Notes under the pieces: generated by a model | Told to the model about the DNA's origin: nothing | What the model saw: only the letters and a program-made list of their open reading frames with translations | Databases searched by the model: none | Program-made: the position numbers and the translations under genes | Origin: CAWFKW01 sp963816535 | GTDB taxonomy: Bacteria; Bacteroidota; Ignavibacteria; Tepidaquicellales; OLB5 | Length of the DNA stretch: 64,000 bases | Reading direction: 5' to 3' | Assembly (NCBI GenBank): GCA_963816535.1 | Contig: CAWFKW010000003.1 | Coordinates: forward strand, 558,001-622,000 | In this document: positions 1 to 8,630 of the stretch, in pieces | Numbering within the stretch: the stretch's first letter is position 1 | Layout of the letters: each line of letters starts with the position of its first letter

Positions 1-1746
1 TACAATGGTCAGATCTGTTCCTTCGCGCTTAACGGCAGCTTTGCCAAACGGCAGGTAATAATTCGAATCCGGTTCAGGCGATTTGGAATATCCCTGCCTG
101 TATAAGAACTTATGTTCCAAAAACATTACCGGGTCCTTAATCTGGCAGGCGGTCTTAAGCAGTCCTTTCGCGTCAGCCGCATTTGAGGGATATGCAATAT
201 ACAACCCCGGACATTTTGCAAATATCGCCTCTATGTTCTGTGAATGATAGTGCCCGCCGCCAATATATCCGCCGCACGCAACCCTTACCGTAACAGGACA
301 TTCAAACTGCCCGTTAGAACGGTAGCGGTACATTACAAGTTCATCGCGGATCTGCATCATTGCGGGGAAGATATAATCAGCAAACTGGATTTCTACAACC
401 GGCTTTAACCCGGTTAATGCAGCGCCAACCGCTGTTCCCATTATAGAAGCTTCAGCAAGCGGCGAGTTGAAACACCTTTTTGTTCCGAATTTGGTTGATA
501 GTCCTTTTGTTGCCGTAAATACCCCGCCTTTGCCGTCCTGAACATCTTCGCCGTAAACAAGCATGTTTGGATTCTTCTCCATTTCCTCATGCAATGCATG
601 GTTAATTGCATCAACCATTACAATAGGTTCGCCCGCAGGCGGTTCTTCGGCATATTTTATTTTGGTCTGTGTTTCGGGCGGACAGAACAAGTTCTCCTCT
701 ATGTGTTTTGCATCGGGGGCCGGTTCTGCAAAGGCTTCCTCAGCGGACTTAACCACCAACTCGGCCGTTTCGCGCCTGATGTTCTGAATTTCTTCTTCGG
801 TTAAAATGCCTCTTTCAACAAACAGTTTTTCGAAACTTGCTATCGGGTCCCTTAACTTATCTTTGGCAATCTCTTCTTTTGACCTGTATTTTTCCTGCGC
901 ATCGCTGGCCGAGTGTGAACGCAATCTCACAACGTCGGCGTAAATCATCGATGGGCCCTCGCCGCTTCTGGCCAGTCTTACGGCTTCCTTTGCTGTCGCA
1001 TACGATTCCAGGAAGTTTGTTCCGTCAATATGGAAACGGTGTAAACCCTCGAATCCGCCGACAACTTTGAAGACCGAAGCGCCTGCCGTTTGCTGTTCGA
1101 TAGGAACCGATATAGCAAAACGGTTATTCTGGATACAGAAAATTGCGGGCAATTTCGCGCGCGCCGCCCAGTTTATTGCTTCAAAAAACTCGCCTTCTGA
1201 AGTCGAGCCCTCACCGCCGCCAACATAAGATACTTCATCGGTTTCGCGGTAAACGCAGCTTAGCGCCGCTCCGACGGCCTGTAAATATTGAGTACCCGTG
1301 GGCGAGGATGCGGTCGGCATCCTGAGCTCCTTGCTTCCAAGGTGCATAGGCATTTGCCTTCCGCCTGTAAAGCTGTCCGTGGCCCTCCCCATAATATGCC
1401 TGAAAATGTCTTTTGGAGTTATTCCAAGCGCCGTGCCAATCGCATTATCCCTGTAATAGGTAAAGAACCAGTCTTTTCCGCCCTGCATAGCCATAGCGCA
1501 GGCTACCTGTATAGCCTCGTGGCCGGAACCTGAAATAAGAAATGTCGCTTTGCCCTGTTTTATCAATGTATCAATTCTGTCGTCAGTGAACCTCGAAAGA
1601 AGCATTGACTTCCAGGCATGGATCATTTCTTCATTGGAAAGGCCGTGGTTGGCAACAGTTTCCTTCATAAACTCATATTTCTCACCGTTTTTTGAAACGC
1701 CATTCGTGGCTTTCCCCTGCTTTTGATTTGCAGTTTTTTCTGCCAT
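1..1746 (-). CDS. 2-oxoacid dehydrogenase E1, fused alpha and beta subunits (3' end missing)
   Basis: Thiamine-diphosphate-dependent E1 of a branched-chain 2-oxoacid or pyruvate dehydrogenase complex, which decarboxylates the oxoacid and passes the acyl group to the E2 lipoyl domain. The first ~340 residues are E1-alpha-like: ThDP site near residue 177 ('GGGEGSTSEGEFFEA') closing at 'CIQNNRFAISVP'. From ~370 an E1-beta domain follows ('YGEDVQDGKGGVFTATKG', 'EIQFADYIFPAMMQIRDE'). Such fusions are common in the Bacteroidota/Ignavibacteriota group. The ATG at 1746 has AAAGGA upstream. The frame is open to the window edge, so 582 codons are seen and the C-terminus is cut. Glu179 sits where the metal-binding Asp of the usual GDG motif is expected. 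Substrate cannot be told from sequence alone. Confidence 0.9.
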   Translation of the reverse strand, partial: MAEKTANQKQGKATNGVSKNGEKYEFMKETVANHGLSNEEMIHAWKSMLLSRFTDDRIDTLIKQGKATFLISGSGHEAIQVACAMAMQGGKDWFFTYYRDNAIGTALGITPKDIFRHIMGRATDSFTGGRQMPMHLGSKELRMPTASSPTGTQYLQAVGAALSCVYRETDEVSYVGGGEGSTSEGEFFEAINWAARAKLPAIFCIQNNRFAISVPIEQQTAGASVFKVVGGFEGLHRFHIDGTNFLESYATAKEAVRLARSGEGPSMIYADVVRLRSHSASDAQEKYRSKEEIAKDKLRDPIASFEKLFVERGILTEEEIQNIRRETAELVVKSAEEAFAEPAPDAKHIEENLFCPPETQTKIKYAEEPPAGEPIVMVDAINHALHEEMEKNPNMLVYGEDVQDGKGGVFTATKGLSTKFGTKRCFNSPLAEASIMGTAVGAALTGLKPVVEIQFADYIFPAMMQIRDELVMYRYRSNGQFECPVTVRVACGGYIGGGHYHSQNIEAIFAKCPGLYIAYPSNAADAKGLLKTACQIKDPVMFLEHKFLYRQGYSKSPEPDSNYYLPFGKAAVKREGTDLTIV

Positions 1747-1888
1747 TAGATTATATTCCTTTTGTGGTTATATATATTATAAATAAATATTTTACAAATT
1801 TAGATGGTTTTGAGCAATTTCCGGTATTAGGACTTTAAATATAGGAATTTTTGATATAGGATAAAAGGAATTTTAGTTTAAAATTATG

Positions 1889-3616
1889 CTATTTTTCGGA
1901 CTTATACTGAACTGTTTTATAATCAGCGAACAGATGTTTCACTTTATTTCGCTGGTATTTGCCCGTAGAGGTTACAGGAATCTCATCTGAAAATACTACA
2001 ACTTTGGGGGTTTTGTAAAACGGCAGGCATTCCATACATTTATTCAGTATCGACGCCCTGGTATATTCATTTGGGTCCAAACCTTCTTTCAGCAGAACCA
2101 GCGCACCTACTTCTTCGCCGTACCAGTCGTTATCGAATCCAACGGCAATTCCCGCTTTGACCTCAGGCAGGCTCATTAAGACTTCATCAATTTCGAGCGG
2201 CGCAATATTTACTCCGCCGCGTATTATCAGTTCTTTTATTCTGCCGGTAATAAAGAAATACTTTCGTCCGAGCTTATCTGACTTATAAAACCCCTCATCG
2301 CCGCTTCGGAACCAGCCAAATTCGAAAGTCTTTTCGTTTGCTTCAGGGTTTTGGTCATAATACTTCATTACGTTATGTCCGCGTATAACAATCTCCCCCC
2401 GCTGGCCCTCGCCAACCGATTCTCCTTTATCGTTTTGAATATCCATTTCATTGGGCTCGATTTCAACGCCAATAGAAGGAAATCCATATTCTTTGAGCCA
2501 GTTTGTATGTTCATGCTCAGATAAATCAACAGGCAAAAAACAGGAATAGCAGGTTGTTTCGGATAACCCGTATCCGTGCATAATTTTCAAACCGAACATC
2601 TGTTCAAACTTAAGCGCAAGCTCGCAGGTAAGCGGCCCCGCGCCGCAAATTATATGGCGGAAGTTCGGCAATTTGATATCGCTTCGTTTGGACGCATCTT
2701 CAAAATCATGGCAAAGAAACTGAAGCAGTGTCGGGACAACGCTTACTATCTGAACATTTTCATCAGCAATCCGGGCAAAGAACTTCTCTGTATGGAATTT
2801 TTGATTCAAAACAAGTTTTGTTCCCGCAAACATAGAGGTCATTATAGTTACAACGGTTCCGTTCACATGGTGTATAGGTAAAACGCACATCATAGCGCTT
2901 CCCCTTTCAATTTTATGCCATTTTGAAATTCCGTCAGCATCAACCAGTAAATTATACTGCGTAAGTACAACTCCCTTTGGCAGGCCTGTCGTTCCGGAAG
3001 TATAAACTATAAGCGATTCTGTTTCCTGGCTGACATTTTCATCCGGGGTAAATTCATCCGGATGTTTTTCAATTTCTTTTTCAAATACGGGAACGCCGGC
3101 CGGGATGGTAAGATCTTTTCGGGAAACGCCGTGAACAAAAATATTTTTAAGCCCGGGCAATTCCTTTTGATATTGCAGGATCTTATTCAGGTATTCATGC
3201 TTTACAAAGCCCAGCTTAGCCGATGAGCTTTCAAGAATATATCTTATCCTCTCAGGTTCTTCGCTAACATTTATCGGCACAACGGTAGCTCCAAGAGCCC
3301 ATGCGGCAAAATACTGGATAACGGTGTTCAAGTGATTTTGTGAAACCGTTGCAATCCTGTCCCCTGCTTCAATCCCAAACGCAGTAAGCAGGTTAGCTGT
3401 CCTGAATACTTTACGAATGAATTCTGCATACGAAAGAGTAACTTTATCGCCCTCATCCGGATAAAAGACAATATAGACATCGTCCGGCTGAAGACGCGCC
3501 CTGTACTGAAGCAGCTCATAAATATTCCCGTATTTAACAAGATACGACCCGGGGGCGATTCCCCTTACAAAATGCGCATCGCGAAGCTTTGATATGGTTT
3601 CTTTTTTTAAATGCAA
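1889..3616 (-). CDS. AMP-forming acyl ligase (acyl-CoA/acyl-carrier synthetase family)
   Basis: ANL-superfamily adenylating enzyme that activates a carboxylic acid as acyl-AMP and transfers it to a thiol (CoA or a carrier protein). The phosphate-binding loop 'YTSGTTGLPKG' starts at residue 205; 'HGYGLSETTCYS', 'FRSGDEG' and 'GRIKELIIRGG' are the later adenylation motifs, and the catalytic C-domain Lys is about residue 553 in 'STGKYQRNK'. At 575 residues it is full length. It is the last gene of a tight operon (3 bases after the SGNH gene) that also encodes a carrier protein and an MBOAT. By analogy with DltA it may charge the carrier, but sequence style is closer to general acyl-CoA synthetases than to D-alanine ligases. 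Substrate unknown. Confidence 0.85.
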   Translation of the reverse strand: MHLKKETISKLRDAHFVRGIAPGSYLVKYGNIYELLQYRARLQPDDVYIVFYPDEGDKVTLSYAEFIRKVFRTANLLTAFGIEAGDRIATVSQNHLNTVIQYFAAWALGATVVPINVSEEPERIRYILESSSAKLGFVKHEYLNKILQYQKELPGLKNIFVHGVSRKDLTIPAGVPVFEKEIEKHPDEFTPDENVSQETESLIVYTSGTTGLPKGVVLTQYNLLVDADGISKWHKIERGSAMMCVLPIHHVNGTVVTIMTSMFAGTKLVLNQKFHTEKFFARIADENVQIVSVVPTLLQFLCHDFEDASKRSDIKLPNFRHIICGAGPLTCELALKFEQMFGLKIMHGYGLSETTCYSCFLPVDLSEHEHTNWLKEYGFPSIGVEIEPNEMDIQNDKGESVGEGQRGEIVIRGHNVMKYYDQNPEANEKTFEFGWFRSGDEGFYKSDKLGRKYFFITGRIKELIIRGGVNIAPLEIDEVLMSLPEVKAGIAVGFDNDWYGEEVGALVLLKEGLDPNEYTRASILNKCMECLPFYKTPKVVVFSDEIPVTSTGKYQRNKVKHLFADYKTVQYKSEK

Positions 3617-3619
3617 ACG

Positions 3620-4597
3620 TTATTTAGAATAGATTTCTTTCAATATCTTTGCTCCGACAATTGGCCTACAATGAGTTTCATCGTAATAGTTTGTCAAATT
3701 CTTAGTGAGATCGTTTAGTCCGGAATAGTCATAAACGTTGAATCGGCCAAAAATTTCCTCAAGTTGTCGAAGGTCAATCGGATTTAAGTATCTTTCATCA
3801 TAGCTGGGATATATGACAACTTTATAATTAGTGTGTTCTTCCTCCAGAATTACTTTAACTGATTGAAGCATTTTTAATTGCGCCTTATTAATAACGGGCA
3901 TTGATATATAGCATTTAGTCGAGTCGCGTTTATAGAAAAGTCTTTTGTAATCGTCATAATATGAATTTACGTTTTTGGACATCTGACGTTCCGCAAACGT
4001 AAAATACAAATCATTTGTTATCCTATCATAGGTAAACTCGCGTGTATCCGAGAATTCGGGCGGCTGGTTATAAATCTCTCCATAGATATAGGGCAAAAAA
4101 AACTTATTTGAAAGGAACGTGCTTAGAAAGGTGAACTGGAATTTCAGCCGACTTTCACCTGACACTAAAGGGTGTTTAATATAACTATTGCCAGAGCTAT
4201 TGTTTGTTTCGGCCAATGTAAGTGAATCCAGTAATATCAAACAGTTCTTGATGGGCATCTTGTTCTTATGCAAGAATGAGAGCTTAGTATATATACCGAA
4301 TAGAGACTCACCACTTGCATCATAATGAAAGCTCTTCCCGTTTATATACTTGTCCCATTCAGAACAAAGAAAAGCAAGAGAATGTGAACTTCCCATTATA
4401 TATGAATCATATTTTTCTTTTGGATATTGCCTAAGAAGTAACTCTGTACTTATAAAATCCCTGTCTGTAGGAATATAGGTGTTGAAGTAATCTGCATGAT
4501 AGTATAGAACTTCAAACGGATCATCTTTAACATAAATCCCAATTAGGATTAATAGAGGAATGGCAAGAATAGCCAATTTGTAAAACAGTTTTAACAA
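3620..4597 (-). CDS. membrane-anchored SGNH-like protein (DltD/AlgJ-like role)
   Basis: Predicted periplasmic protein of 325 residues held by one N-terminal membrane helix (residues ~5-22). 'YIMGSSHSLAF' at 67-77 fits block I of SGNH hydrolases, with Ser71 as likely nucleophile, and 'DETH' at 306-309 supplies the Asp/His pair near the C-terminus. SGNH proteins paired with an MBOAT protein act in extracytoplasmic acyl transfer (DltD with DltB, AlgJ/AlgX with AlgI). Here the gene lies 23 bases after the MBOAT gene and 3 bases before the ligase gene, which supports the same partnership. I see no close match to a named family beyond the fold-level motifs. Confidence 0.7.
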   Translation of the reverse strand: MLKLFYKLAILAIPLLILIGIYVKDDPFEVLYYHADYFNTYIPTDRDFISTELLLRQYPKEKYDSYIMGSSHSLAFLCSEWDKYINGKSFHYDASGESLFGIYTKLSFLHKNKMPIKNCLILLDSLTLAETNNSSGNSYIKHPLVSGESRLKFQFTFLSTFLSNKFFLPYIYGEIYNQPPEFSDTREFTYDRITNDLYFTFAERQMSKNVNSYYDDYKRLFYKRDSTKCYISMPVINKAQLKMLQSVKVILEEEHTNYKVVIYPSYDERYLNPIDLRQLEEIFGRFNVYDYSGLNDLTKNLTNYYDETHCRPIVGAKILKEIYSK

Positions 4598-4620
4598 ATC
4601 GTTGACCTTACTAAAATGCT

Positions 4621-6057
4621 TCAGAATTTGAAATATACAAAATTTGCCTCTCCGAATTCACCAAATAGCAAGATGAGCAGAACCAAAACATAATAAAGAC
4701 TCCACCTCACAATTAATGGTTTTGATGAAACCATCTTCACCAAGCCCCCTTTACTATATGTTAGTATCTCTGCCAACATAGCGAACATTATCAAAACTAG
4801 TATCAATAAAAAGCCGAATTCACCAATCCCTAAACCATAACCCCCAGCTTGGAAATTGAGCCCTGAAAATAAGTTCTTAATGTACAGCTCTGCCTGACTA
4901 ATATTCTCGGATCGGAAAAATATGAACGCAAAGGAAACATAACTAAACGCTATAATGTTGCATACTTTGTCATATATTACTGCAGGCAGCGATTTTGCAA
5001 GCCTCTTCCGGAACTTCCGCGTAAGGAATTCATAAACCAGCCCTGCGCCGTGAAGTGCTCCGAAGATGACAAAAGTTAGTCCTGCCCCGTGCCAGATGCC
5101 CGCTATCACAAAGGTAACAAACAAAGAGAAGACTACAGATTTTGTTCCCCAGCCTCTTGTTTCAATAGCAAGAGGTGTATATAAATAATCCCTCAACCAT
5201 GTTGAAAGTGAAATGTGCCAGCGCCTCCAGAATTCGGTAATACTTTGCGAAAGCAGCGGCAGGTTAAAGTTCTCGGGCAGATCAAACCCGAGGATCTTTC
5301 CTGAGCCGATAGCCATATCCGTATACCCCGAAAAATCAAAATAAATCTGGAAATAATATAAAGCCGATGTAATAATCAAAGGAATACCTTTGAAATTACC
5401 TAGATTGCCATATACATGATTTACAATTAAAGCAATTTTATCAGCAATAACCACTTTCTTAAACAAACCCCAGGCAATGAGCTTCAGGCCGTCGGTGATT
5501 CGTTTGTAATCAAATTCATGCTTCACATTAAACTGAGGCAAAAGCGTACTACCCCTGTCAATTGGCCCTGCAAGCAATTCAGGGAAGAACAACACGAATA
5601 AAGCATATTTTCCAATATGCCGTTCCGCTTTAGTTTCGCCTCTGTAAACTTCTATAACATAGCCAATGCTTTTAAAAGTGTAAAACGATAGTCCAACTGG
5701 CAGAAGTATTTTTAGGGCAGGCAATGAGACATTAACGTTTGCAAGGTTCAGAATAGTTGAAAGGCCTTCGACAGAGAAATTGAAATATTTGAAGAAGAAT
5801 AAAATGCCGAGGCTTACACCAAAACTCTGCCACGCAAAATACTTCTTTTTTTGGGGAAAATTTTCAATTAAAAGAGCTACTGTATAATCGTTTATTACGA
5901 CAACAGCAACAAATATTATATAATATGGGATAAGCGACATATAAAAGTAACAGCTTGCGGCAAGCAGAAGCGCCCAGCGGAACCTGAAGGGGACTACGAA
6001 ATACAAAATAACAACAATAGGGAAAAATATAATATATTCAAAGGAATTAAACAGCAT
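4621..6057 (-). CDS. MBOAT family O-acyltransferase (AlgI/DltB type)
   Basis: Polytopic inner-membrane acyltransferase of 478 residues. The family hallmark 'EFWRRWHISLSTWLRDYLY' is at 275-293 and the catalytic His is His323 in 'AGIWHGAG'. 'FFPELLAGPIDR' (158-168) is also typical of the AlgI/DltB branch. These proteins take an acyl group from a cytosolic donor and move it to an extracytoplasmic acceptor, usually a glycan or teichoic acid. Six bases separate it from the VOC gene upstream and 23 from the SGNH gene downstream. The adjacent carrier protein is the probable donor here. The acceptor is not identifiable; a surface polysaccharide or LPS is the natural guess. Confidence 0.9.
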   Translation of the reverse strand: MLFNSFEYIIFFPIVVILYFVVPFRFRWALLLAASCYFYMSLIPYYIIFVAVVVINDYTVALLIENFPQKKKYFAWQSFGVSLGILFFFKYFNFSVEGLSTILNLANVNVSLPALKILLPVGLSFYTFKSIGYVIEVYRGETKAERHIGKYALFVLFFPELLAGPIDRGSTLLPQFNVKHEFDYKRITDGLKLIAWGLFKKVVIADKIALIVNHVYGNLGNFKGIPLIITSALYYFQIYFDFSGYTDMAIGSGKILGFDLPENFNLPLLSQSITEFWRRWHISLSTWLRDYLYTPLAIETRGWGTKSVVFSLFVTFVIAGIWHGAGLTFVIFGALHGAGLVYEFLTRKFRKRLAKSLPAVIYDKVCNIIAFSYVSFAFIFFRSENISQAELYIKNLFSGLNFQAGGYGLGIGEFGFLLILVLIMFAMLAEILTYSKGGLVKMVSSKPLIVRWSLYYVLVLLILLFGEFGEANFVYFKF

Positions 6058-6063
6058 TCGACC

Positions 6064-6474
6064 TCAATCGGAATCTATTATTTCGACTAGATGAAGCTCA
6101 GGCGAATAAAGAAATACACACAACCTGTTATCAAATGCAGGTGAATGAACCGATGCAACTTCTCTAAACTCTTGGTTCAATAGGTTTTCAATAGTAGCCT
6201 CAATATTTTTGACCTTAAAGCCCAAATGGTAATAAGAAATGCCCTTCTTAATATAATTATTGACAATTGATTTTTCGCCAATTGGTTCGATCAACTCAAT
6301 AAAGAAACCAGGACTTATTTCCACAAAACAAATATCGACGCTAATATCAATTAAGTGAAAAACTTGGGAGATGTTTTTAAATCCCAGGATATCACGATAT
6401 GTAACAAGAGAATTTTCGATTGACTTTACAGCACAACCAACGTGATGAAGTTCAAGTTCTTCCAATAACTCCAT
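6064..6474 (-). CDS. VOC/glyoxalase-fold protein, methylmalonyl-CoA-epimerase-like
   Basis: Small 136-residue vicinal-oxygen-chelate protein made of two beta-alpha-beta-beta-beta halves. All four metal ligands expected for methylmalonyl-CoA epimerases can be placed: His11 ('HHVGCAVKSIE'), Glu60 ('FFIELIEP'), His83 ('YYHLGFKV') and Glu131 ('LVEIID'). Family members epimerise or isomerise 2-substituted acyl thioesters or related acids. Its place between a carrier-protein gene (6 bases upstream) and an MBOAT gene (6 bases downstream) suggests that it acts on the carrier-bound acyl group rather than on methylmalonyl-CoA; that is inference. No propionate-pathway genes are nearby. Confidence 0.75.
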   Translation of the reverse strand: MELLEELELHHVGCAVKSIENSLVTYRDILGFKNISQVFHLIDISVDICFVEISPGFFIELIEPIGEKSIVNNYIKKGISYYHLGFKVKNIEATIENLLNQEFREVASVHSPAFDNRLCVFLYSPELHLVEIIDSD

Positions 6475-6480
6475 CCCTTA

Positions 6481-6714
6481 TCAGTTTTTTGCCAGAATGG
6501 CTTTCGCAAGATCTCCCACATTTTTGAACTTCGCAATCTCCACACTTGTGAATCTTATTTTGAACCTCTTCTCAATTTCTGATACAAGAATTATGTGACT
6601 TAGTGAATCCCACTCCTCTATATCTGCTGCGCTTGTTTCCTCCGAGAGAAGAATATTATCGTTTTCAAAGACCTCCCTGAAAAGTGTGGTCAATTCTGCA
6701 ATTGTTTCTTGCAT
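6481..6714 (-). CDS. acyl carrier protein, dedicated
   Basis: Carrier protein of 77 residues with the phosphopantetheine attachment motif 'EEWDSLSHI'; Ser37 is the modified residue. The 'W-DSL' context is typical of carriers in FkbH, DltC-like and secondary-metabolite operons rather than of the fatty-acid AcpP, which usually has 'LGADSLD'. It is the first gene after a 159-base gap with its own promoter-like sequence, and it is followed closely by the VOC, MBOAT, SGNH and ligase genes. Expected role: to hold the acyl unit made by the FkbH protein and/or the ligase for delivery to the MBOAT. Confidence 0.88.
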   Translation of the reverse strand: MQETIAELTTLFREVFENDNILLSEETSAADIEEWDSLSHIILVSEIEKRFKIRFTSVEIAKFKNVGDLAKAILAKN

Positions 6715-6791
6715 TTGTCCCTGCCTTTTGTTTTAAATAAATATATATTTCACTATGGATCTGGCCCATCCTAATATATCACTTATATCAG

Positions 6792-6822
6792 CAAAGATAG
6801 CTAATCGATTAAAACACTACAA
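6792..6822 (-). promoter_or_regulatory. Bacteroidota-type promoter for the carrier-protein operon
   Basis: On the minus strand TTG (6820-6822), a 20-base spacer, then TATCTTTG (6792-6799). This is an exact fit to the TTG-N19-21-TAnnTTTG consensus of Bacteroidota primary sigma factor promoters. It leaves a leader of roughly 75 bases before the carrier-protein ATG at 6714 and would let the five downstream genes be expressed apart from the FkbH gene. Confidence 0.6.
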
Positions 6823-6873
6823 CGTATATTTCTTGCACTATCCTCTCGACAATATAAGTTAATGTATCAGGCA

Positions 6874-8613
6874 TCATTCAGAGATTTTCCTTTTTATGAA
6901 CGATTTTCTTTTTTCAAATGCGTTTACATCCATCTCCCATAAACCCTTAGATTCAGAAAATCCAAAATCTTTGTAATGGTCCTTCACCATCTTATTTTTT
7001 GCGGTTGGAATGAACTCGCCGATGATTTTTTTGAACCCGTTCGAAGCCGCTGTTTCAATAATATTGTTAAGCACAAAGTTTTCCATGGTCCGTTTAAGAA
7101 CCCTGCAGCTCATTATCCATGTATCAACAAAGAGGGCCTCGCCTTGTTTTTTGAGAATTATGAGGCTGATCAAACCGTAATGCCCAAACTTATCTTCAAG
7201 CGTGAAAGAAAGCGTAATATAATCATCTGAAACTGAAATTTTATGCACATCGTCTTCAGTGTACCTGATAGTCCTAAGGTTGAACTGGTTTGAACGCTGC
7301 GTAAGCTGAGCTACACGCGGAACGGTGAAACTATCAAAAGGCTTGCATTCCGATACCATTTCAAGGCTGGTCAGATATTCATCTTCATCCGCAAAAGCCT
7401 GCTTTACAACTGTACGCTGATATTCCTGCCTGTAAAGTTCGGTTCGTTCAGAGTCTTCTTCTGAATAAGAGGATGTCTCAAAGAGATTAAGTGAGCGCAG
7501 ATATGTTAAATATTCCGCCGGATCTTCGGGAAGTTCAGGTATTGTAACTTCCGGCAAGAAGCTTCTAACCATATTTCTTTCAAACGGATTATCATCCAGA
7601 AACACCATTGAATCGAAACCGATATTTAATATCTGCTGAATTTGTTTAATGTTATCAGCCTTATTATCCCAGTTCGCGTTAAATACGGCAAAGTCTTCAT
7701 ATGATAAAACCATATCGGGGTGATTATCAAAAGCGTTCTTTGCGACCTCAGAATCATTCTTACTGCTAACCGCCAGAATAATTCCGCGCTCTTTAAGCTG
7801 TTTCGCCCATAGCTGCAATTCAGTAAATGCCTTTCCTATCCCAAGCTCGCCTATTTCTATTCCCTCAATTCCGTCATCGCCTATTATCCCGCCCCATAGC
7901 GTATTATCCAAATCAAGTATAAGGCATTTTTTTGATTTTCCGGTCAGAGATTGAATTATATCCACAGCGCTTTTTGCGACCACCGCGGTAAAATCCAGGC
8001 TCATTGTTAAATCGGCGGTGACATAAAGCTTTGGATCAAAAGCAAAATTTATCCCGTACATGTTCTGAAGCGAACAAATGTCATTTATGTAGAGGTTCTT
8101 TAACTCCCTGCACAAATCCATGAGGCCCAGGTTTATCTTCCTTAATTGGTAAGAAAATGAAAAATCAAGCTTGTTCGAGAAGTTGCCGAATATGTTATCG
8201 TTAATTTCCCCGAAGTTGAAGAAAATTATTTTGCACTTCAGGCGTTCGCTGATTGTGGTAATAAGCGGCCTGATCCCTGCCAGAACATTCCCGGCAAACC
8301 CGTTTTTTTCCTCCTGAGAGGTCTGGAAATATTCATTTAGCAGTTTCTGCGTTGATTGGAATAATATTACATATTCCGGATTGGACGTGTAAAGCTCTGA
8401 AGAAGAATCTATTACTTCATGTTCTATTTGATTGTATTCGGCTTCAAATATTTCAAGGTTAAGCCCCGCGTCGTAGCCGTAACCTCTAAGAGCCTGAACC
8501 AGAAATTGTGTGGCAGAATCTCCTAACACCGCTAGTTTTTTTATGGGAAAGGCGGTAAAATCCTTCTTTAAATTTCTTTTTAGTTCGATAAAGCTTTTAA
8601 CAGGCGCCGGCAT
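6874..8613 (-). CDS. FkbH-like HAD-family glyceryl transferase/phosphatase
   Basis: Protein of 579 residues in the FkbH family. Residues ~1-220 form the family's N-terminal domain with a 'GDSATQ' turn at 31-36; the HAD catalytic motif 'LDLDNTLWGG' has Asp234 and Asp236; 'VSSKND' and 'FLDDNPFERN' are later HAD motifs; residues ~400-579 form a GNAT-like domain. Characterised FkbH proteins take the glyceryl group of 1,3-bisphosphoglycerate, dephosphorylate it and load it on an acyl carrier protein. The dedicated carrier gene starts 159 bases downstream. No polyketide synthase genes are near, so an envelope-modification role is more likely than antibiotic extender-unit synthesis. The actual acyl group is inferred, not shown. 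Confidence 0.87.
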   Translation of the reverse strand: MPAPVKSFIELKRNLKKDFTAFPIKKLAVLGDSATQFLVQALRGYGYDAGLNLEIFEAEYNQIEHEVIDSSSELYTSNPEYVILFQSTQKLLNEYFQTSQEEKNGFAGNVLAGIRPLITTISERLKCKIIFFNFGEINDNIFGNFSNKLDFSFSYQLRKINLGLMDLCRELKNLYINDICSLQNMYGINFAFDPKLYVTADLTMSLDFTAVVAKSAVDIIQSLTGKSKKCLILDLDNTLWGGIIGDDGIEGIEIGELGIGKAFTELQLWAKQLKERGIILAVSSKNDSEVAKNAFDNHPDMVLSYEDFAVFNANWDNKADNIKQIQQILNIGFDSMVFLDDNPFERNMVRSFLPEVTIPELPEDPAEYLTYLRSLNLFETSSYSEEDSERTELYRQEYQRTVVKQAFADEDEYLTSLEMVSECKPFDSFTVPRVAQLTQRSNQFNLRTIRYTEDDVHKISVSDDYITLSFTLEDKFGHYGLISLIILKKQGEALFVDTWIMSCRVLKRTMENFVLNNIIETAASNGFKKIIGEFIPTAKNKMVKDHYKDFGFSESKGLWEMDVNAFEKRKSFIKRKISE

Positions 8614-8630
8614 AAGTACTAAAATTTAGA

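Noticed and set aside
837..1533. Plus-strand open frames opposite the E1 gene
   Set aside because: They are antisense to a clearly conserved E1 coding sequence and have an Arg/Pro-rich shadow composition.
1889..6714. Canonical D-alanylation (dltABCD) operon
   Set aside because: The ligase looks like a general acyl-CoA synthetase, and FkbH and VOC genes are included; a Gram-negative host has no teichoic acid. Only the general logic is Dlt-like.
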